From contig NZ_CAITNG010000082.1 in NCBI RefSeq assembly GCF_903893715.1, forward strand, positions 1 through 33,585: a DNA stretch of 33,585 nucleotides, read 5' to 3'. Within the stretch, counting starts at the first letter, position 1. Each line of letters opens with the position of its first letter. Below are positions 1 to 7,395 of the stretch, one piece after another. The translations under genes were made by a program, and so were the position numbers. The DNA is from an uncultured Mucilaginibacter sp. (GTDB lineage: Bacteria; Bacteroidota; Bacteroidia; Sphingobacteriales; Sphingobacteriaceae). The notes below the pieces were generated by a model that ran no database searches, was not told the DNA's origin, and saw only the letters and a program-made list of their open reading frames with translations.

Positions 1-191
1 AGTAATCGCAAACTTTCCATCAACTTTGGTTTGAGTACCAACATTGCTTCCGGCCACCTTTACGGAAACACCGGGAATGGGCTGTCCATCGTCGGCGCCG
101 ATTACAGTACCCGTAATTTTTCTGCTTTGAGCAAACACACTAAGTGTTACAAGGCTCATAAGAAGAAGGGAGAGTAAATTTTTCTTCATGT
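1..191 (-). CDS. SusC/RagA-type TonB-dependent receptor, N-terminal fragment
   Basis: Only the first 63 codons are inside the window; the gene runs off the left edge. The protein starts MKKNLLSLLLMSLVTLSVFAQ, a clear Sec signal peptide with likely cleavage after about residue 20. It is followed by a carboxypeptidase-regulatory-like beta-sandwich start (ITGTV, then DDGQPIPGVSVKV, then GT-T-VDGKF), the usual N-terminal domain of SusC-family outer-membrane transporters that import glycans or other large nutrients with a SusD partner. The plug and barrel are not visible, so the substrate cannot be inferred, and another protein with a CarboxypepD_reg-like start remains possible. It diverges from the dehydrogenase gene at 530. 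Confidence 0.8.
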
Positions 192-529
192 TTTGAAATT
201 AATTTGAGTGATAAAATGAATTAGAATTGAAAATTATGCTTTTTAAGTCTATTTTTTTATCAAATTGTTTAAAAAGCGCCTGCAATTCAACTTACACCTT
301 TTTTATGACAAAACAATGACGGTACAACCTTAGCTATTTTAATTATAACATATAGTAATAGACTATAATACATAAACCTAAATTTATAGTTCATTCTGTA
401 AACATTGTTGAACATCAATTAAAGTATTAGCATGAAAAACACCTCCCGTCAAAAAGCCAAATACTTTTATTTTCGGATGAAAAAATTGTTGACCTTAGCA
501 TCAGGACATCCTCAACTTATAAACTTGTT
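192..529. other. Divergent intergenic region (SusC-like / dehydrogenase)
   Basis: AT-rich 338-bp space between two divergent genes that should hold both promoters. On the minus strand TTTG and TAATTTTC lie 24 nt apart upstream of the SusC start, a poor match to the Bacteroidota consensus. A 33-codon frame at 432-533 overlaps the start of the dehydrogenase by ATGA. No repeat, RNA gene or strong hairpin was recognised. Confidence 0.4.
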
Positions 530-1429
530 ATGATAAAAAACGTCACAGTAATTGGCTCCGGAACTATGGGCAATGGTATAGCCCATACCTTCGCGCAAAA
601 TGGGTATAATGTAAACCTTGTAGATGTAAATTCACAGGCTTTAGAGAAAGCGTTGCTTACCATCGAAAAAAATCTTGACAGGCAACTCAGTAAAGGCATA
701 ATAAGTGAAGCTGTTAAAATATCGACACTAAAAAACATTACAACACATACCGATATAAAGTCGGCAGTTACTAATGCAGATTTGGTAGTTGAGGCAGCTA
801 CCGAGAATATTGACCTGAAACTTAAAATATTTAAGGAAGTTGATGAGCACTCTCCTGCCACCGCTATTTTAGCATCAAATACATCATCTATCTCCATCAC
901 TAAGATTGCTTCGGTAACCGCCCGTCCCGATAAAGTAATTGGTATGCACTTTATGAACCCGGTGCCGGTAATGAAACTGGTTGAGGTAATACGTGGCTAT
1001 GCCACCAGCGATGCAGTTACAGAAACCATTATGGACCTATCGCGTAAGCTGGAGAAAGCACCTGTTGAGGTGAACGATTATCCTGGCTTTGTGGCCAACC
1101 GCATTTTAATGCCTATGATAAACGAAGCTATATATACACTGTATGAAGGTGTGGCCGGTGTTGATGAAATTGATACCGTAATGAAATTAGGTATGGCCCA
1201 CCCTATGGGCCCGCTGCAATTGGCCGATTTTATAGGCTTGGATGTTTGTCTGGCCATAATGCATGTGCTATATGATGGTTTTGGTAACCAAAAATATGCG
1301 CCATGCCCGCTATTGGTCAATATGGTTACTGCGGGCAGTAAAGGTGTCAAATCGGGATCGGGTTTTTACGATTATAGCAATGGTACCAAGGAACTGGTTG
1401 TTGCAGCCAAGTTTAAAAAGGTAAAATAA
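530..1429 (+). CDS. hbd: 3-hydroxybutyryl-CoA / 3-hydroxyacyl-CoA dehydrogenase
   Basis: A 299-residue NAD(P)-dependent dehydrogenase that interconverts (S)-3-hydroxyacyl-CoA and 3-oxoacyl-CoA, in butyrate/PHB-type metabolism or beta-oxidation. The N-terminal Rossmann fold starts IGSGTMGNGIA (GxGxxG at residues 9-14). Catalytic features of the 3HCDH family are visible: NTSSISI near residues 117-123, the histidine in GMHFMNPVP (His140), and PGFVANRI with the conserved Asn190. The C-terminal 3HCDH domain includes the GPLQLADFIGLD segment. It is the stand-alone single-domain form, slightly longer than the usual ~282 residues, not fused to an enoyl-CoA hydratase. No partner beta-oxidation genes are adjacent, so substrate chain length is not determined. 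Confidence 0.92.
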   Translation: MIKNVTVIGSGTMGNGIAHTFAQNGYNVNLVDVNSQALEKALLTIEKNLDRQLSKGIISEAVKISTLKNITTHTDIKSAVTNADLVVEAATENIDLKLKIFKEVDEHSPATAILASNTSSISITKIASVTARPDKVIGMHFMNPVPVMKLVEVIRGYATSDAVTETIMDLSRKLEKAPVEVNDYPGFVANRILMPMINEAIYTLYEGVAGVDEIDTVMKLGMAHPMGPLQLADFIGLDVCLAIMHVLYDGFGNQKYAPCPLLVNMVTAGSKGVKSGSGFYDYSNGTKELVVAAKFKKVK

Positions 1430-1472
1430 ACTTTTTTCATTATGGTTTGTCATATAGTTATATAGCTAAAAA

Positions 1473-1781
1473 ATGATTAACATTATGAAAACGATAGCAA
1501 AATTTGGCCTGATGATTTTGTTGGCAGGCTCATTATTTACATCATGTACTGTTCAGGGCGGATATTGGGTGCGTGAGCGTCCTGTTGAACCTGTTTACGA
1601 ACGCCCCGTGGCACCTTATGACGATGCCATATGGATCGGAGGAGAATGGGAATGGCGCGGTGGCAACTATGTATACTTACGTGGTCACTATGAGCACCGT
1701 CGCGAAGGGCATGAATGGATCCCGGGCCACTGGAACAATACGCCACGTGGTTATGCCTGGGAACGCGGGCACTGGAGATAA
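1473..1781 (+). CDS. YXWGXW repeat-containing lipoprotein
   Basis: A 102-residue secreted lipoprotein. The signal peptide ends in a lipobox (LFTSC, Cys near residue 25), so it should be lipid-anchored in the envelope. The mature part is very rich in Trp, Tyr, Gly, His and Arg and carries WxxGxWxW, YLRGHYEHR, WIPGHW and WERGHW units, the pattern of proteins annotated as YXWGXW repeat proteins, whose function is unknown. ATG codons at 1473 and 1485 are both possible; the second gives MKTIAKFG, a more typical signal peptide start. The gene is 43 bp downstream of the dehydrogenase on the same strand and may be cotranscribed with it. Confidence 0.8.
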   Translation: MINIMKTIAKFGLMILLAGSLFTSCTVQGGYWVRERPVEPVYERPVAPYDDAIWIGGEWEWRGGNYVYLRGHYEHRREGHEWIPGHWNNTPRGYAWERGHWR

Positions 1782-1801
1782 TATTTTAGTGGCAGTTTCA
1801 A

Positions 1802-1859
1802 GTTGCAGTAGCAGTAGGTTTTTTTCTATTTATTGTTACTGCAACTACATACTGCTACT
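1802..1859. repeat. GCAGT-type intergenic repeat with two interlocked inverted repeats
   Basis: In the convergent space between the lipoprotein and argS, GTTGCAGTA (1802-1810) is matched by TACTGCAAC (1837-1845), and AGTAGCAGTA (1807-1816) by TACTGCTACT (1850-1859). Both pairs are perfect. Their arms overlap on the left and are not nested, so only one stem can form fully at a time. It may serve as a convergent terminator, but no clean stem plus U-tract follows it on either strand. Confidence 0.5.
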
Positions 1860-1864
1860 CCCTT

Positions 1865-3634
1865 TTACATGCGCTCCGGTACATCTATCCCCAATAAACG
1901 CATGCTTTTATTGATAATTTTAGCGGTTGCGGCAGAAAGCGTTAGCCTGAATTGTTTGCTCTGCTCGTCCTCGGCTTGCAGGATAGATTTTTCGTGATAA
2001 AATTTATTGTAGGTTTTGGCCAGCTCGTATACATAGTTGGCGATAATAGCTGGACTATAATCTTTTGCAGCCTGAGCAATTGTTTCGGGGAATTGATTAA
2101 GTGACAAAACCAATTCCAACTCTACATCGGCCAATTCGGTAACCGTAGCTGCTTGCCCGTTTAATTCAAAGCCAGAACGTTTCAGTACCGACCGGATGCG
2201 CGCATGCGTATATTGTATAAAGGGCCCGGTATGCCCCTGAAAATCTATCGACTCATTCGGGTCGAACAGCAAACGCTTTTTAGGTTCAACTTTTAGTAGG
2301 AAGTACTTTAAAGCGCCCATACCAATCATATGGTATAATTGATTCTTGTCTGTTTCACTAAAGTCGGCTGTTTTGCCCAGGGCTTCGGTTTGTATTTTTG
2401 CTGTCTGCTCCATCTCGGCCATCAGGTCGTCGGCATCAACTACAGTACCTTCCCGGCTTTTCATTTTACCTGATGGCAGGTCCACCATGCCGTAAGACAG
2501 GTGGTATAAACCATTCGCCCAGCTTTTGCCCAGCTTTTGCAGGATGAGGAACAATACCTTAAAGTGATAGTCCTGTTCGTTACCTACCACGTATATCGAT
2601 TTATCAGCATGGTATTGGTCGTACTTTAACTGAGCGGTGCCTACATCCTGGGTCATATAAACCGATGTACCGTTAGCGCGAAGTACTAACTTCTCATCCA
2701 AACCATCGGCAGTCAAATCTATCCAAACCGAGCCATCATATTTTTTATAGAAAACGCCTTTTTGTAAGCCTTCCTCAATAATATCCTTGCCCAGCAGGTA
2801 GGTTTTAGATTCGTAATAATACTGGTCAAAGTCAACGCCCAGTTGTTTATAGGTCTCAGCAAACCCAGCATATACCCAACTGTTCATGGTTTCCCAAAGG
2901 TCAATAACTTCTTTATCGCCCGCCTCCCACTTTTCGAGCATTTGCTGGGCTTCGATAATTAAGGGCGCATTCTTTTTGGCTTCGACCTCGGTTTGGCCTT
3001 GAGCCACTAATTCGGCTATCTCTTTTTTGTATTCCTGATCAAAAACAACATAATATTTCCCGACAAGGTGGTCACCTTTTAATGTTGACGACTCCGGCGT
3101 TTCGCCATGCCCGAATTTTTGCCATGCCAGCATCGATTTACAGATGTGGATACCCCTATCGTTCACCAAATTGGCTTTGATAACTTCGTAACCATTGGCT
3201 TTCAATATCTCGGCTACCGAATAACCCAACAGGTTGTTACGGATATGGCCCAAATGCAAAGGTTTGTTAGTATTTGGCGATGAATATTCCACCATCACCT
3301 TCTGCCCGTTCGGCGCAAAGTGGCCAAAACCAGACGAAGCTATTTCGGTGTACAGTTGTTTTATCCAGTAAGCATCAGTAATCACGATATTCAAAAAACC
3401 TTTGATGACGTTAAATCCCGAAACTTCAGCTACTTCGTTTTGGATAAAAGCGCCTATCTCCTGCCCTGTTTGCTCCGGCGATTTGCGCGAAAATTTCACG
3501 AAAGGAAAAGTAACTATGGTAACCTGCCCTTCAAACTCTTTACGGGTTTGCTGCAGGTTTACATCGGCGGCGGCAATATCGGCTTGGTATAATGCTTTAA
3601 CGGCTTTTACGGCCGCATCAACTATAAAATTCAT
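1865..3634 (-). CDS. argS: Arginyl-tRNA synthetase
   Basis: A 589-residue class I aminoacyl-tRNA synthetase that attaches arginine to tRNA-Arg using ATP. Visible parts in order: an N-terminal Arg-tRNA-synthetase recognition domain (about 1-95); the signature PNTNKPLHLGHIRNN, with the HIGH-type motif HLGH at residues 127-130; a catalytic core; a KMSKS-like GKMKSREGT segment; and a helical DALR anticodon-binding domain ending LLGIDVPERM, a typical ArgS C-terminus. Length is normal. The start is supported by the family N-terminus and by an exact -7 promoter element (TAATTTTG, 3639-3646) only 4 nt upstream. It diverges from the arginine decarboxylase gene. Confidence 0.97.
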   Translation of the reverse strand: MNFIVDAAVKAVKALYQADIAAADVNLQQTRKEFEGQVTIVTFPFVKFSRKSPEQTGQEIGAFIQNEVAEVSGFNVIKGFLNIVITDAYWIKQLYTEIASSGFGHFAPNGQKVMVEYSSPNTNKPLHLGHIRNNLLGYSVAEILKANGYEVIKANLVNDRGIHICKSMLAWQKFGHGETPESSTLKGDHLVGKYYVVFDQEYKKEIAELVAQGQTEVEAKKNAPLIIEAQQMLEKWEAGDKEVIDLWETMNSWVYAGFAETYKQLGVDFDQYYYESKTYLLGKDIIEEGLQKGVFYKKYDGSVWIDLTADGLDEKLVLRANGTSVYMTQDVGTAQLKYDQYHADKSIYVVGNEQDYHFKVLFLILQKLGKSWANGLYHLSYGMVDLPSGKMKSREGTVVDADDLMAEMEQTAKIQTEALGKTADFSETDKNQLYHMIGMGALKYFLLKVEPKKRLLFDPNESIDFQGHTGPFIQYTHARIRSVLKRSGFELNGQAATVTELADVELELVLSLNQFPETIAQAAKDYSPAIIANYVYELAKTYNKFYHEKSILQAEDEQSKQFRLTLSAATAKIINKSMRLLGIDVPERM

Positions 3635-3638
3635 CGGG

Positions 3639-3646
3639 CAAAATTA
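3639..3646 (-). promoter_or_regulatory. -7 promoter element of argS, 4 nt before the start codon
   Basis: On the minus strand TAATTTTG matches the Bacteroidota -7 consensus TAnnTTTG exactly, and only four bases (CCCG) separate it from the argS ATG. No convincing TTTG -33 element was found at the expected distance. If the element is used, the argS mRNA has essentially no 5' untranslated region. Confidence 0.4.
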
Positions 3647-3793
3647 ATCAAAATGGCGATAGCTGCCAGTAATAATGTTCATCTAAAATCCAGTCTTAAA
3701 CAAATTACATTCAGTACATTAAAAATCTGTTAATTATTAGGATTATTTCCATTTAAAAATTACATTTTTGCGCAAATTTTTTATTAACAATAG

Positions 3794-5188
3794 ATGCAGA
3801 GCTACGAAGAATTTATTGACCTGAGCGTGGGTTTCCCGCAAGAAGGTTTTGAGGTGTATGATGATGAACTTTATTTTCATGACCTTAACTTAATGGAAAT
3901 GATAGAAACGTATGGTACGCCCCTGCGTTTTACGTACCTGCCCATTATTTCTAAAAAAATACAACAGGCCAAACTGCTGTTTCAGCAGGCCATTGTAAAA
4001 AATAATTATCGCGGCAGCTATAAATACTGTTACTGCACCAAAAGCTCACACTTTAAGCACATTGTTGAAGAAGCCCTAAAGAACGATATTCACTTGGAGA
4101 CATCATCGGCATTTGATATGCCTATGATTGATGCTTTGGAAAAAAAAGGTTTATTGAACAAGGATATGACCGTTATATGCAACGGTTTTAAAACCTTCCA
4201 ATACAAAACCTATATCATCGATATGCTGCATGATGGTTTTAAAAACATCATCCCTGTATTGGATAACAAAGAGGAGTTTAATATTTACGATGACGAAGTG
4301 GAAATGGATACCCCATGTAACCTCGGCATCCGTATCGCAGCTGAAGAGCAACCTGATTCGCAATTTTACACCTCGCGTTTGGGCATCCGCATGGAAGATA
4401 TTGTTGACTTCTACTACAATAAAATTGAGAAGAACCCCAACTTTAAATTAAAGCTTCTACACTTTTTCATCAACTCCGGGATATCCGACACGCCTTACTA
4501 CTGGAACGAACTGGAGAAATACGTTACCCTGTATTGCAAGCTAAAAAAGATAAACCCCGATCTCGACACTTTGGACATCGGCGGCGGTATGCCTTTTAAA
4601 GATTCGCTGGTGTTCGATTTTGATTACGAATACATGGTGAACGAAATTGTGAGCCGTATCAAAGAGATTTGTGCCGAACACGATGTGATCGAACCGGATA
4701 TCATTACCGAATTTGGTAAATACACCGTTGCCGAAGCTTCGGGCATTATTTATAAAGTACTGGGCCGCAAGCAACAAAATGACCGCGAACGCTGGCTGAT
4801 GCTGGATGGCTCGTTCATTACCAACTTGCCTGATGTTTGGGCTTTGAACCAGAAATATGTTTTACTGCCCATTAACAATTGGGATGCTGAATACGAGCGT
4901 GTTAACCTTGGCGGGATAACTTGCGACGGACAGGATTACTACAACCAGGAAGCCCACATGAATAGTGTATTTATGCCAAAAACGCGTAAAGTGCAATACC
5001 TCGCCTTCTTCCATACCGGTGCTTATCAGGAAGTATTAAGCGGCTACGGCGGCATACATCATTGCCTGTTGCCATCGCCTAAACACGTTATCATCCGCCG
5101 CAACCGCGATGAGACCTTCAATTTTGAGGTGTTCGGCGAGGAGCAGAACAGTAAGCAGGTGTTGAAGATACTGGGCTATACAACATAG
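3794..5188 (+). CDS. speA: Arginine decarboxylase (alanine-racemase-fold, PLP-dependent)
   Basis: A 464-residue fold-III PLP decarboxylase of the type annotated as biosynthetic arginine decarboxylase in Bacteroidota, predicted to convert arginine to agmatine for polyamine synthesis. The PLP lysine lies in YKYCYCTKSSH (Lys83). The phosphate-binding glycine loop is LDIGGGMPF, ITEFGKY follows, and the group IV active-site motif appears as TCDGQD (CDxxD). It is much shorter than E. coli SpeA (about 630-660 residues). The family also contains diaminopimelate and carboxynorspermidine decarboxylases, so substrate assignment rests on overall resemblance. Divergent from argS, which may be a coincidence of arginine use. 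Confidence 0.82.
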   Translation: MQSYEEFIDLSVGFPQEGFEVYDDELYFHDLNLMEMIETYGTPLRFTYLPIISKKIQQAKLLFQQAIVKNNYRGSYKYCYCTKSSHFKHIVEEALKNDIHLETSSAFDMPMIDALEKKGLLNKDMTVICNGFKTFQYKTYIIDMLHDGFKNIIPVLDNKEEFNIYDDEVEMDTPCNLGIRIAAEEQPDSQFYTSRLGIRMEDIVDFYYNKIEKNPNFKLKLLHFFINSGISDTPYYWNELEKYVTLYCKLKKINPDLDTLDIGGGMPFKDSLVFDFDYEYMVNEIVSRIKEICAEHDVIEPDIITEFGKYTVAEASGIIYKVLGRKQQNDRERWLMLDGSFITNLPDVWALNQKYVLLPINNWDAEYERVNLGGITCDGQDYYNQEAHMNSVFMPKTRKVQYLAFFHTGAYQEVLSGYGGIHHCLLPSPKHVIIRRNRDETFNFEVFGEEQNSKQVLKILGYTT

Positions 5189-5212
5189 GTCTCAACCTTA
5201 GCCTAATAATTA

Positions 5213-5248
5213 GCGTCATTGCTGTAAGGCACGAAGCAATCTCTGCGC
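5213..5248. repeat. Intergenic hairpin repeat (CGTCATTGC...GAAGCAATC type)
   Basis: ATTGCT (5218-5223) pairs with AGCAAT (5235-5240), and GCG/CGC lie further out. The wording, CGTCATTGC then GGCACGAAGCAATC, resembles a dispersed intergenic repeat I associate with Bacteroidota genomes. A run of nine T follows about 20 nt later (5262-5270) but is not adjacent to the stem, so I do not call a terminator. Confidence 0.45.
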
Positions 5249-5360
5249 GATATATCTTTCGTTTTTTTTTATGAATAGTTTTGAGATAACTAAAGCCTAT
5301 CAGTGAAATGCCCTTTAATTCAAATGGTAGTTATTAGTCTTTTATTATTAAAAAATAACC

Positions 5361-5984
5361 ATGAGACTATTGTTTACTCTATTGTTTTCATTCTCAAGTA
5401 TCGTGTGCTTGGCTCAAGTCGGCTTTTCTCAAAAAAGTATTATTAGTATGCCGTCGCCAGTAAGGGGCACACCTTCATTTGACAATCCGCCCAAAATTAC
5501 ATTAATGCCTGGCGATACGATAACTGTTTACGGAATGGAAAGCGGATATTGGAAAATCGTATATAAAGACTCATTTACGGGTTATTTGGCACCTAATTAT
5601 ATAAAACATGATAGCGTCCAACGTAGATATAATGCTTTTTTGGATTCGTTAAACGAATTACAATATAAAAAGATTAAAGAGAATAATATTATTGCGGCTA
5701 AACAAGCTACAGCCGACTCTTTGAATGATATCCGTGAGGCTAAAATCAGAATGACCGAATTGACTAAAAAATACGGATATAAATTGGCAAAAATGTTGGT
5801 TAACCATGTGGTTCAATTAGGTATGACAAAAGAAATGGTTAGTGAGTCTATAGGTGTCCCAACTCATATAAACCGTACTGTAAATTCATATAGTACCAGC
5901 GAGCAATGGGTTTATGAACATAGTGGAGCAAAAACTGAATTTTATTATTTTACCAATGGTAAACTAACTTCGTGGCAGGATTAA
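5361..5984 (+). CDS. Secreted protein with SH3-like and BamE/SmpA-like parts
   Basis: A 207-residue protein of unknown function. A signal peptide (MRLLFTLLFSFSSIVCLAQ) predicts export. Residues about 45-80 (LMPGDTITVYGMESGYWKIVYKDSFTGYLA) look like a bacterial SH3 domain. A charged helical linker (about 85-140) follows. The end (QLGMTKEMVSESIGVPTHINR, then SEQWVYE, then FYYFTNGKLTSWQD) has the layout of the SmpA/OmlA (BamE) fold: GMTKEMV-ESIG-P, W-Y, Y-F-NGKL-SW. The gene is visibly richer in A/T than its neighbours, which may indicate a recent arrival or weak expression. It sits alone between the decarboxylase and yjbQ. Confidence 0.7.
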   Translation: MRLLFTLLFSFSSIVCLAQVGFSQKSIISMPSPVRGTPSFDNPPKITLMPGDTITVYGMESGYWKIVYKDSFTGYLAPNYIKHDSVQRRYNAFLDSLNELQYKKIKENNIIAAKQATADSLNDIREAKIRMTELTKKYGYKLAKMLVNHVVQLGMTKEMVSESIGVPTHINRTVNSYSTSEQWVYEHSGAKTEFYYFTNGKLTSWQD

Positions 5985-6014
5985 TTTACGGCGGCGCCTG
6001 TAAACGTATATTTG
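5985..6014 (+). promoter_or_regulatory. Promoter of yjbQ
   Basis: TTTA (5985-5988), an 18-nt spacer and TATATTTG (6007-6014) form a good match to TTTG-N19-TAnnTTTG, with one mismatch in the -33 box and an exact -7 box. It lies directly after the stop codon of the upstream gene and would give a leader of about 45 nt before the ATG at 6068. Confidence 0.55.
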
Positions 6015-6067
6015 TCGTCTTTGTTGATGTTTAACCAACAAACCAGCATATGCCTTGTTAAACTGCG

Positions 6068-6490
6068 ATGAAAATCTACCAGCAAACTATACAACTTCGC
6101 GAACGCAAAAGAGGCTTTCACATCATTACTGCTGAGGTTATTCATACCTTGCCTCAAATCAACGAGATAAACATTGGTATCTGCCAGGTCTTCATTCAAC
6201 ATACATCTGCATCATTGACCATCAATGAGAATGCCGACCCAACCGTTCGTCAGGATTTTGAAATGTACTTCAACAAAACCGTTCCCGAAAACGACCCGGA
6301 ATATTGCCACGACGACGAAGGCCCCGATGACATGCCTGCACACTTAAAAGCTGCTATGCTGGGCAGTTCGGTAACCATACCTATTCGCAATGGGCGGTTG
6401 GCTTTAGGCACCTGGCAAGGCATTTACTTATGCGAGCACCGCAATTATGGTGGCAACAGGAATTTGGTTATCACGGTTTGGGGCGAGTAA
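6068..6490 (+). CDS. yjbQ: YjbQ-family protein (UPF0047, secondary thiamine-phosphate synthase type)
   Basis: A 140-residue cytosolic protein of the YjbQ/UPF0047 family; members have weak thiamine-phosphate synthase activity and are often annotated as secondary thiamine-phosphate synthases, but the cellular role is unclear. Family landmarks are VFIQHTSASLTINENADPTV (residues about 43-62), HLKAAMLGSS with its conserved His, and the C-terminal LGTWQGIYLCEHR. Length is normal. It is transcribed from its own promoter and converges on trpA with a 24-bp gap. Confidence 0.9.
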   Translation: MKIYQQTIQLRERKRGFHIITAEVIHTLPQINEINIGICQVFIQHTSASLTINENADPTVRQDFEMYFNKTVPENDPEYCHDDEGPDDMPAHLKAAMLGSSVTIPIRNGRLALGTWQGIYLCEHRNYGGNRNLVITVWGE

Positions 6491-6514
6491 AAAACTATAC
6501 AGCCTAGCCTGTAT
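6489..6514 (-). terminator. Possible bidirectional terminator between yjbQ and trpA
   Basis: ATACAG (6497-6502) and CTGTAT (6509-6514) form a 6-bp stem with a 6-nt loop filling the gap between the convergent genes. On the minus strand a run of six T follows (6489-6494); on the plus strand TTTATTT follows. The stem is short, so confidence is modest. Confidence 0.4.
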
Positions 6515-7285
6515 TTATTTAAATCTCCCGATAAACTCTCCGATTTTATTCAAATAATCCTCATTCTCCCCCAAAAACTTTACAAAAGCACTACCCACAA
6601 TAGCGCCACGGTTGTACTGACAAGCCTTTTGATACGATGTCCTGTCAGCGATGCCAAAACCGACAATGGTCGGGTTCTTCAATCGCATATCTTCAATGCG
6701 TTTAAAGTACGTATCCAAGCCATCGCTCATTTTAAGGCTGTTACCGGTGATAGAGGCTGAAGACAACAGATAAATAAAACAATCGCTCAGTTCATCTATC
6801 TTACGGATGCGTTCGTCGGAGGTTTGTGGGGTTACCAGTATGATGTTGCTCAGGTTGTTATCCGCAAGGTCTTTTTTATACAAAGTCTCATATTCGTACA
6901 TCGGCAGGTCGGGAATAATCAACCCATCAACACCAACTTCCGCTGCTTTTTTACAGAATTGAGCCACGCCATACTGGATTACCGGGTTAACGTAGCCCAT
7001 CAGGATAATGGGGATACTTACCCGCTTACGCAGGTCAGCCAATTGCCCGAATAACACATGAAGGTCCATACCGTTATCCAAAGCAGTTTGCAAGCTATGT
7101 TGGATGGTTGGCCCATCTGCTACCGGGTCAGAGTACGGGAAACCTATCTCCAGGAAATCGGCACCGGCTTTTTCCAAAGCCTCGGCAATATCAAGCGTAC
7201 TGCCCAAGCTTGGATAACCCGCTGTGTAGTATATGGATAGCAGGTCTTTTTTGCCGCTTGCGAATAAAGTTTGTAATCTGTTCAT
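6515..7285 (-). CDS. trpA: Tryptophan synthase alpha subunit
   Basis: Cleaves indole-3-glycerol phosphate to indole and glyceraldehyde-3-phosphate and passes indole to TrpB. A TIM barrel with the family signature FLEIGFPYSDPVADGPTIQ (catalytic Glu in LEIGFP, Asp in SDPVADG), then GVDGLIIPDLP and VGFGI near the phosphate site. I choose ATG 7285 (MNRLQTLFASGKK, 256 residues). An in-frame ATG at 7300 would add MTNEL, but those codons are part of an ATGA/TAATGAAC-type intergenic repeat that runs into the gene, so they are probably not native. Last gene of the trpDFBA operon; 95-110 bp separates it from trpB. Confidence 0.95.
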   Translation of the reverse strand: MNRLQTLFASGKKDLLSIYYTAGYPSLGSTLDIAEALEKAGADFLEIGFPYSDPVADGPTIQHSLQTALDNGMDLHVLFGQLADLRKRVSIPIILMGYVNPVIQYGVAQFCKKAAEVGVDGLIIPDLPMYEYETLYKKDLADNNLSNIILVTPQTSDERIRKIDELSDCFIYLLSSASITGNSLKMSDGLDTYFKRIEDMRLKNPTIVGFGIADRTSYQKACQYNRGAIVGSAFVKFLGENEDYLNKIGEFIGRFK

Positions 7286-7395
7286 TAGTTCATTTGTCAT
7301 TAGTTCATTGGTGTCATTAGTTCACCGCAATTCAATTCTTTTTCTTCTTTATGCTTTAGACCAATGACTAATGAACCAATGGCCAATGAACTAAA
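7283..7395. repeat. TCATTAGTTCATTGG repeat with inverted arms between trpB and trpA
   Basis: The + strand reads TTCATTAGTTCATTTGTCA, then TTAGTTCATTGGTGTCATT, and after a T/C-rich spacer the inverse CAATGACTAATGAACCAATGG and CCAATGAACTAA. The two halves are imperfect inverted copies (TTAGTTCATTGG against CCAATGAACTAA is perfect over 12 bp), able to form a long hairpin in the trp mRNA. The repeat reaches the trpB stop codon on one side and the first ATG of trpA on the other. Confidence 0.7.

Noticed and set aside
517..900. Minus-strand frames inside hbd and similar antisense frames inside argS, trp, clpB and others
   Set aside because: They mirror strong genes on the other strand, have no family resemblance and show compositions expected of antisense shadows.
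5213..5270. Terminator of the arginine decarboxylase gene
   Set aside because: The hairpin and the T9 tract are about 20 nt apart, so they do not form a standard intrinsic terminator.
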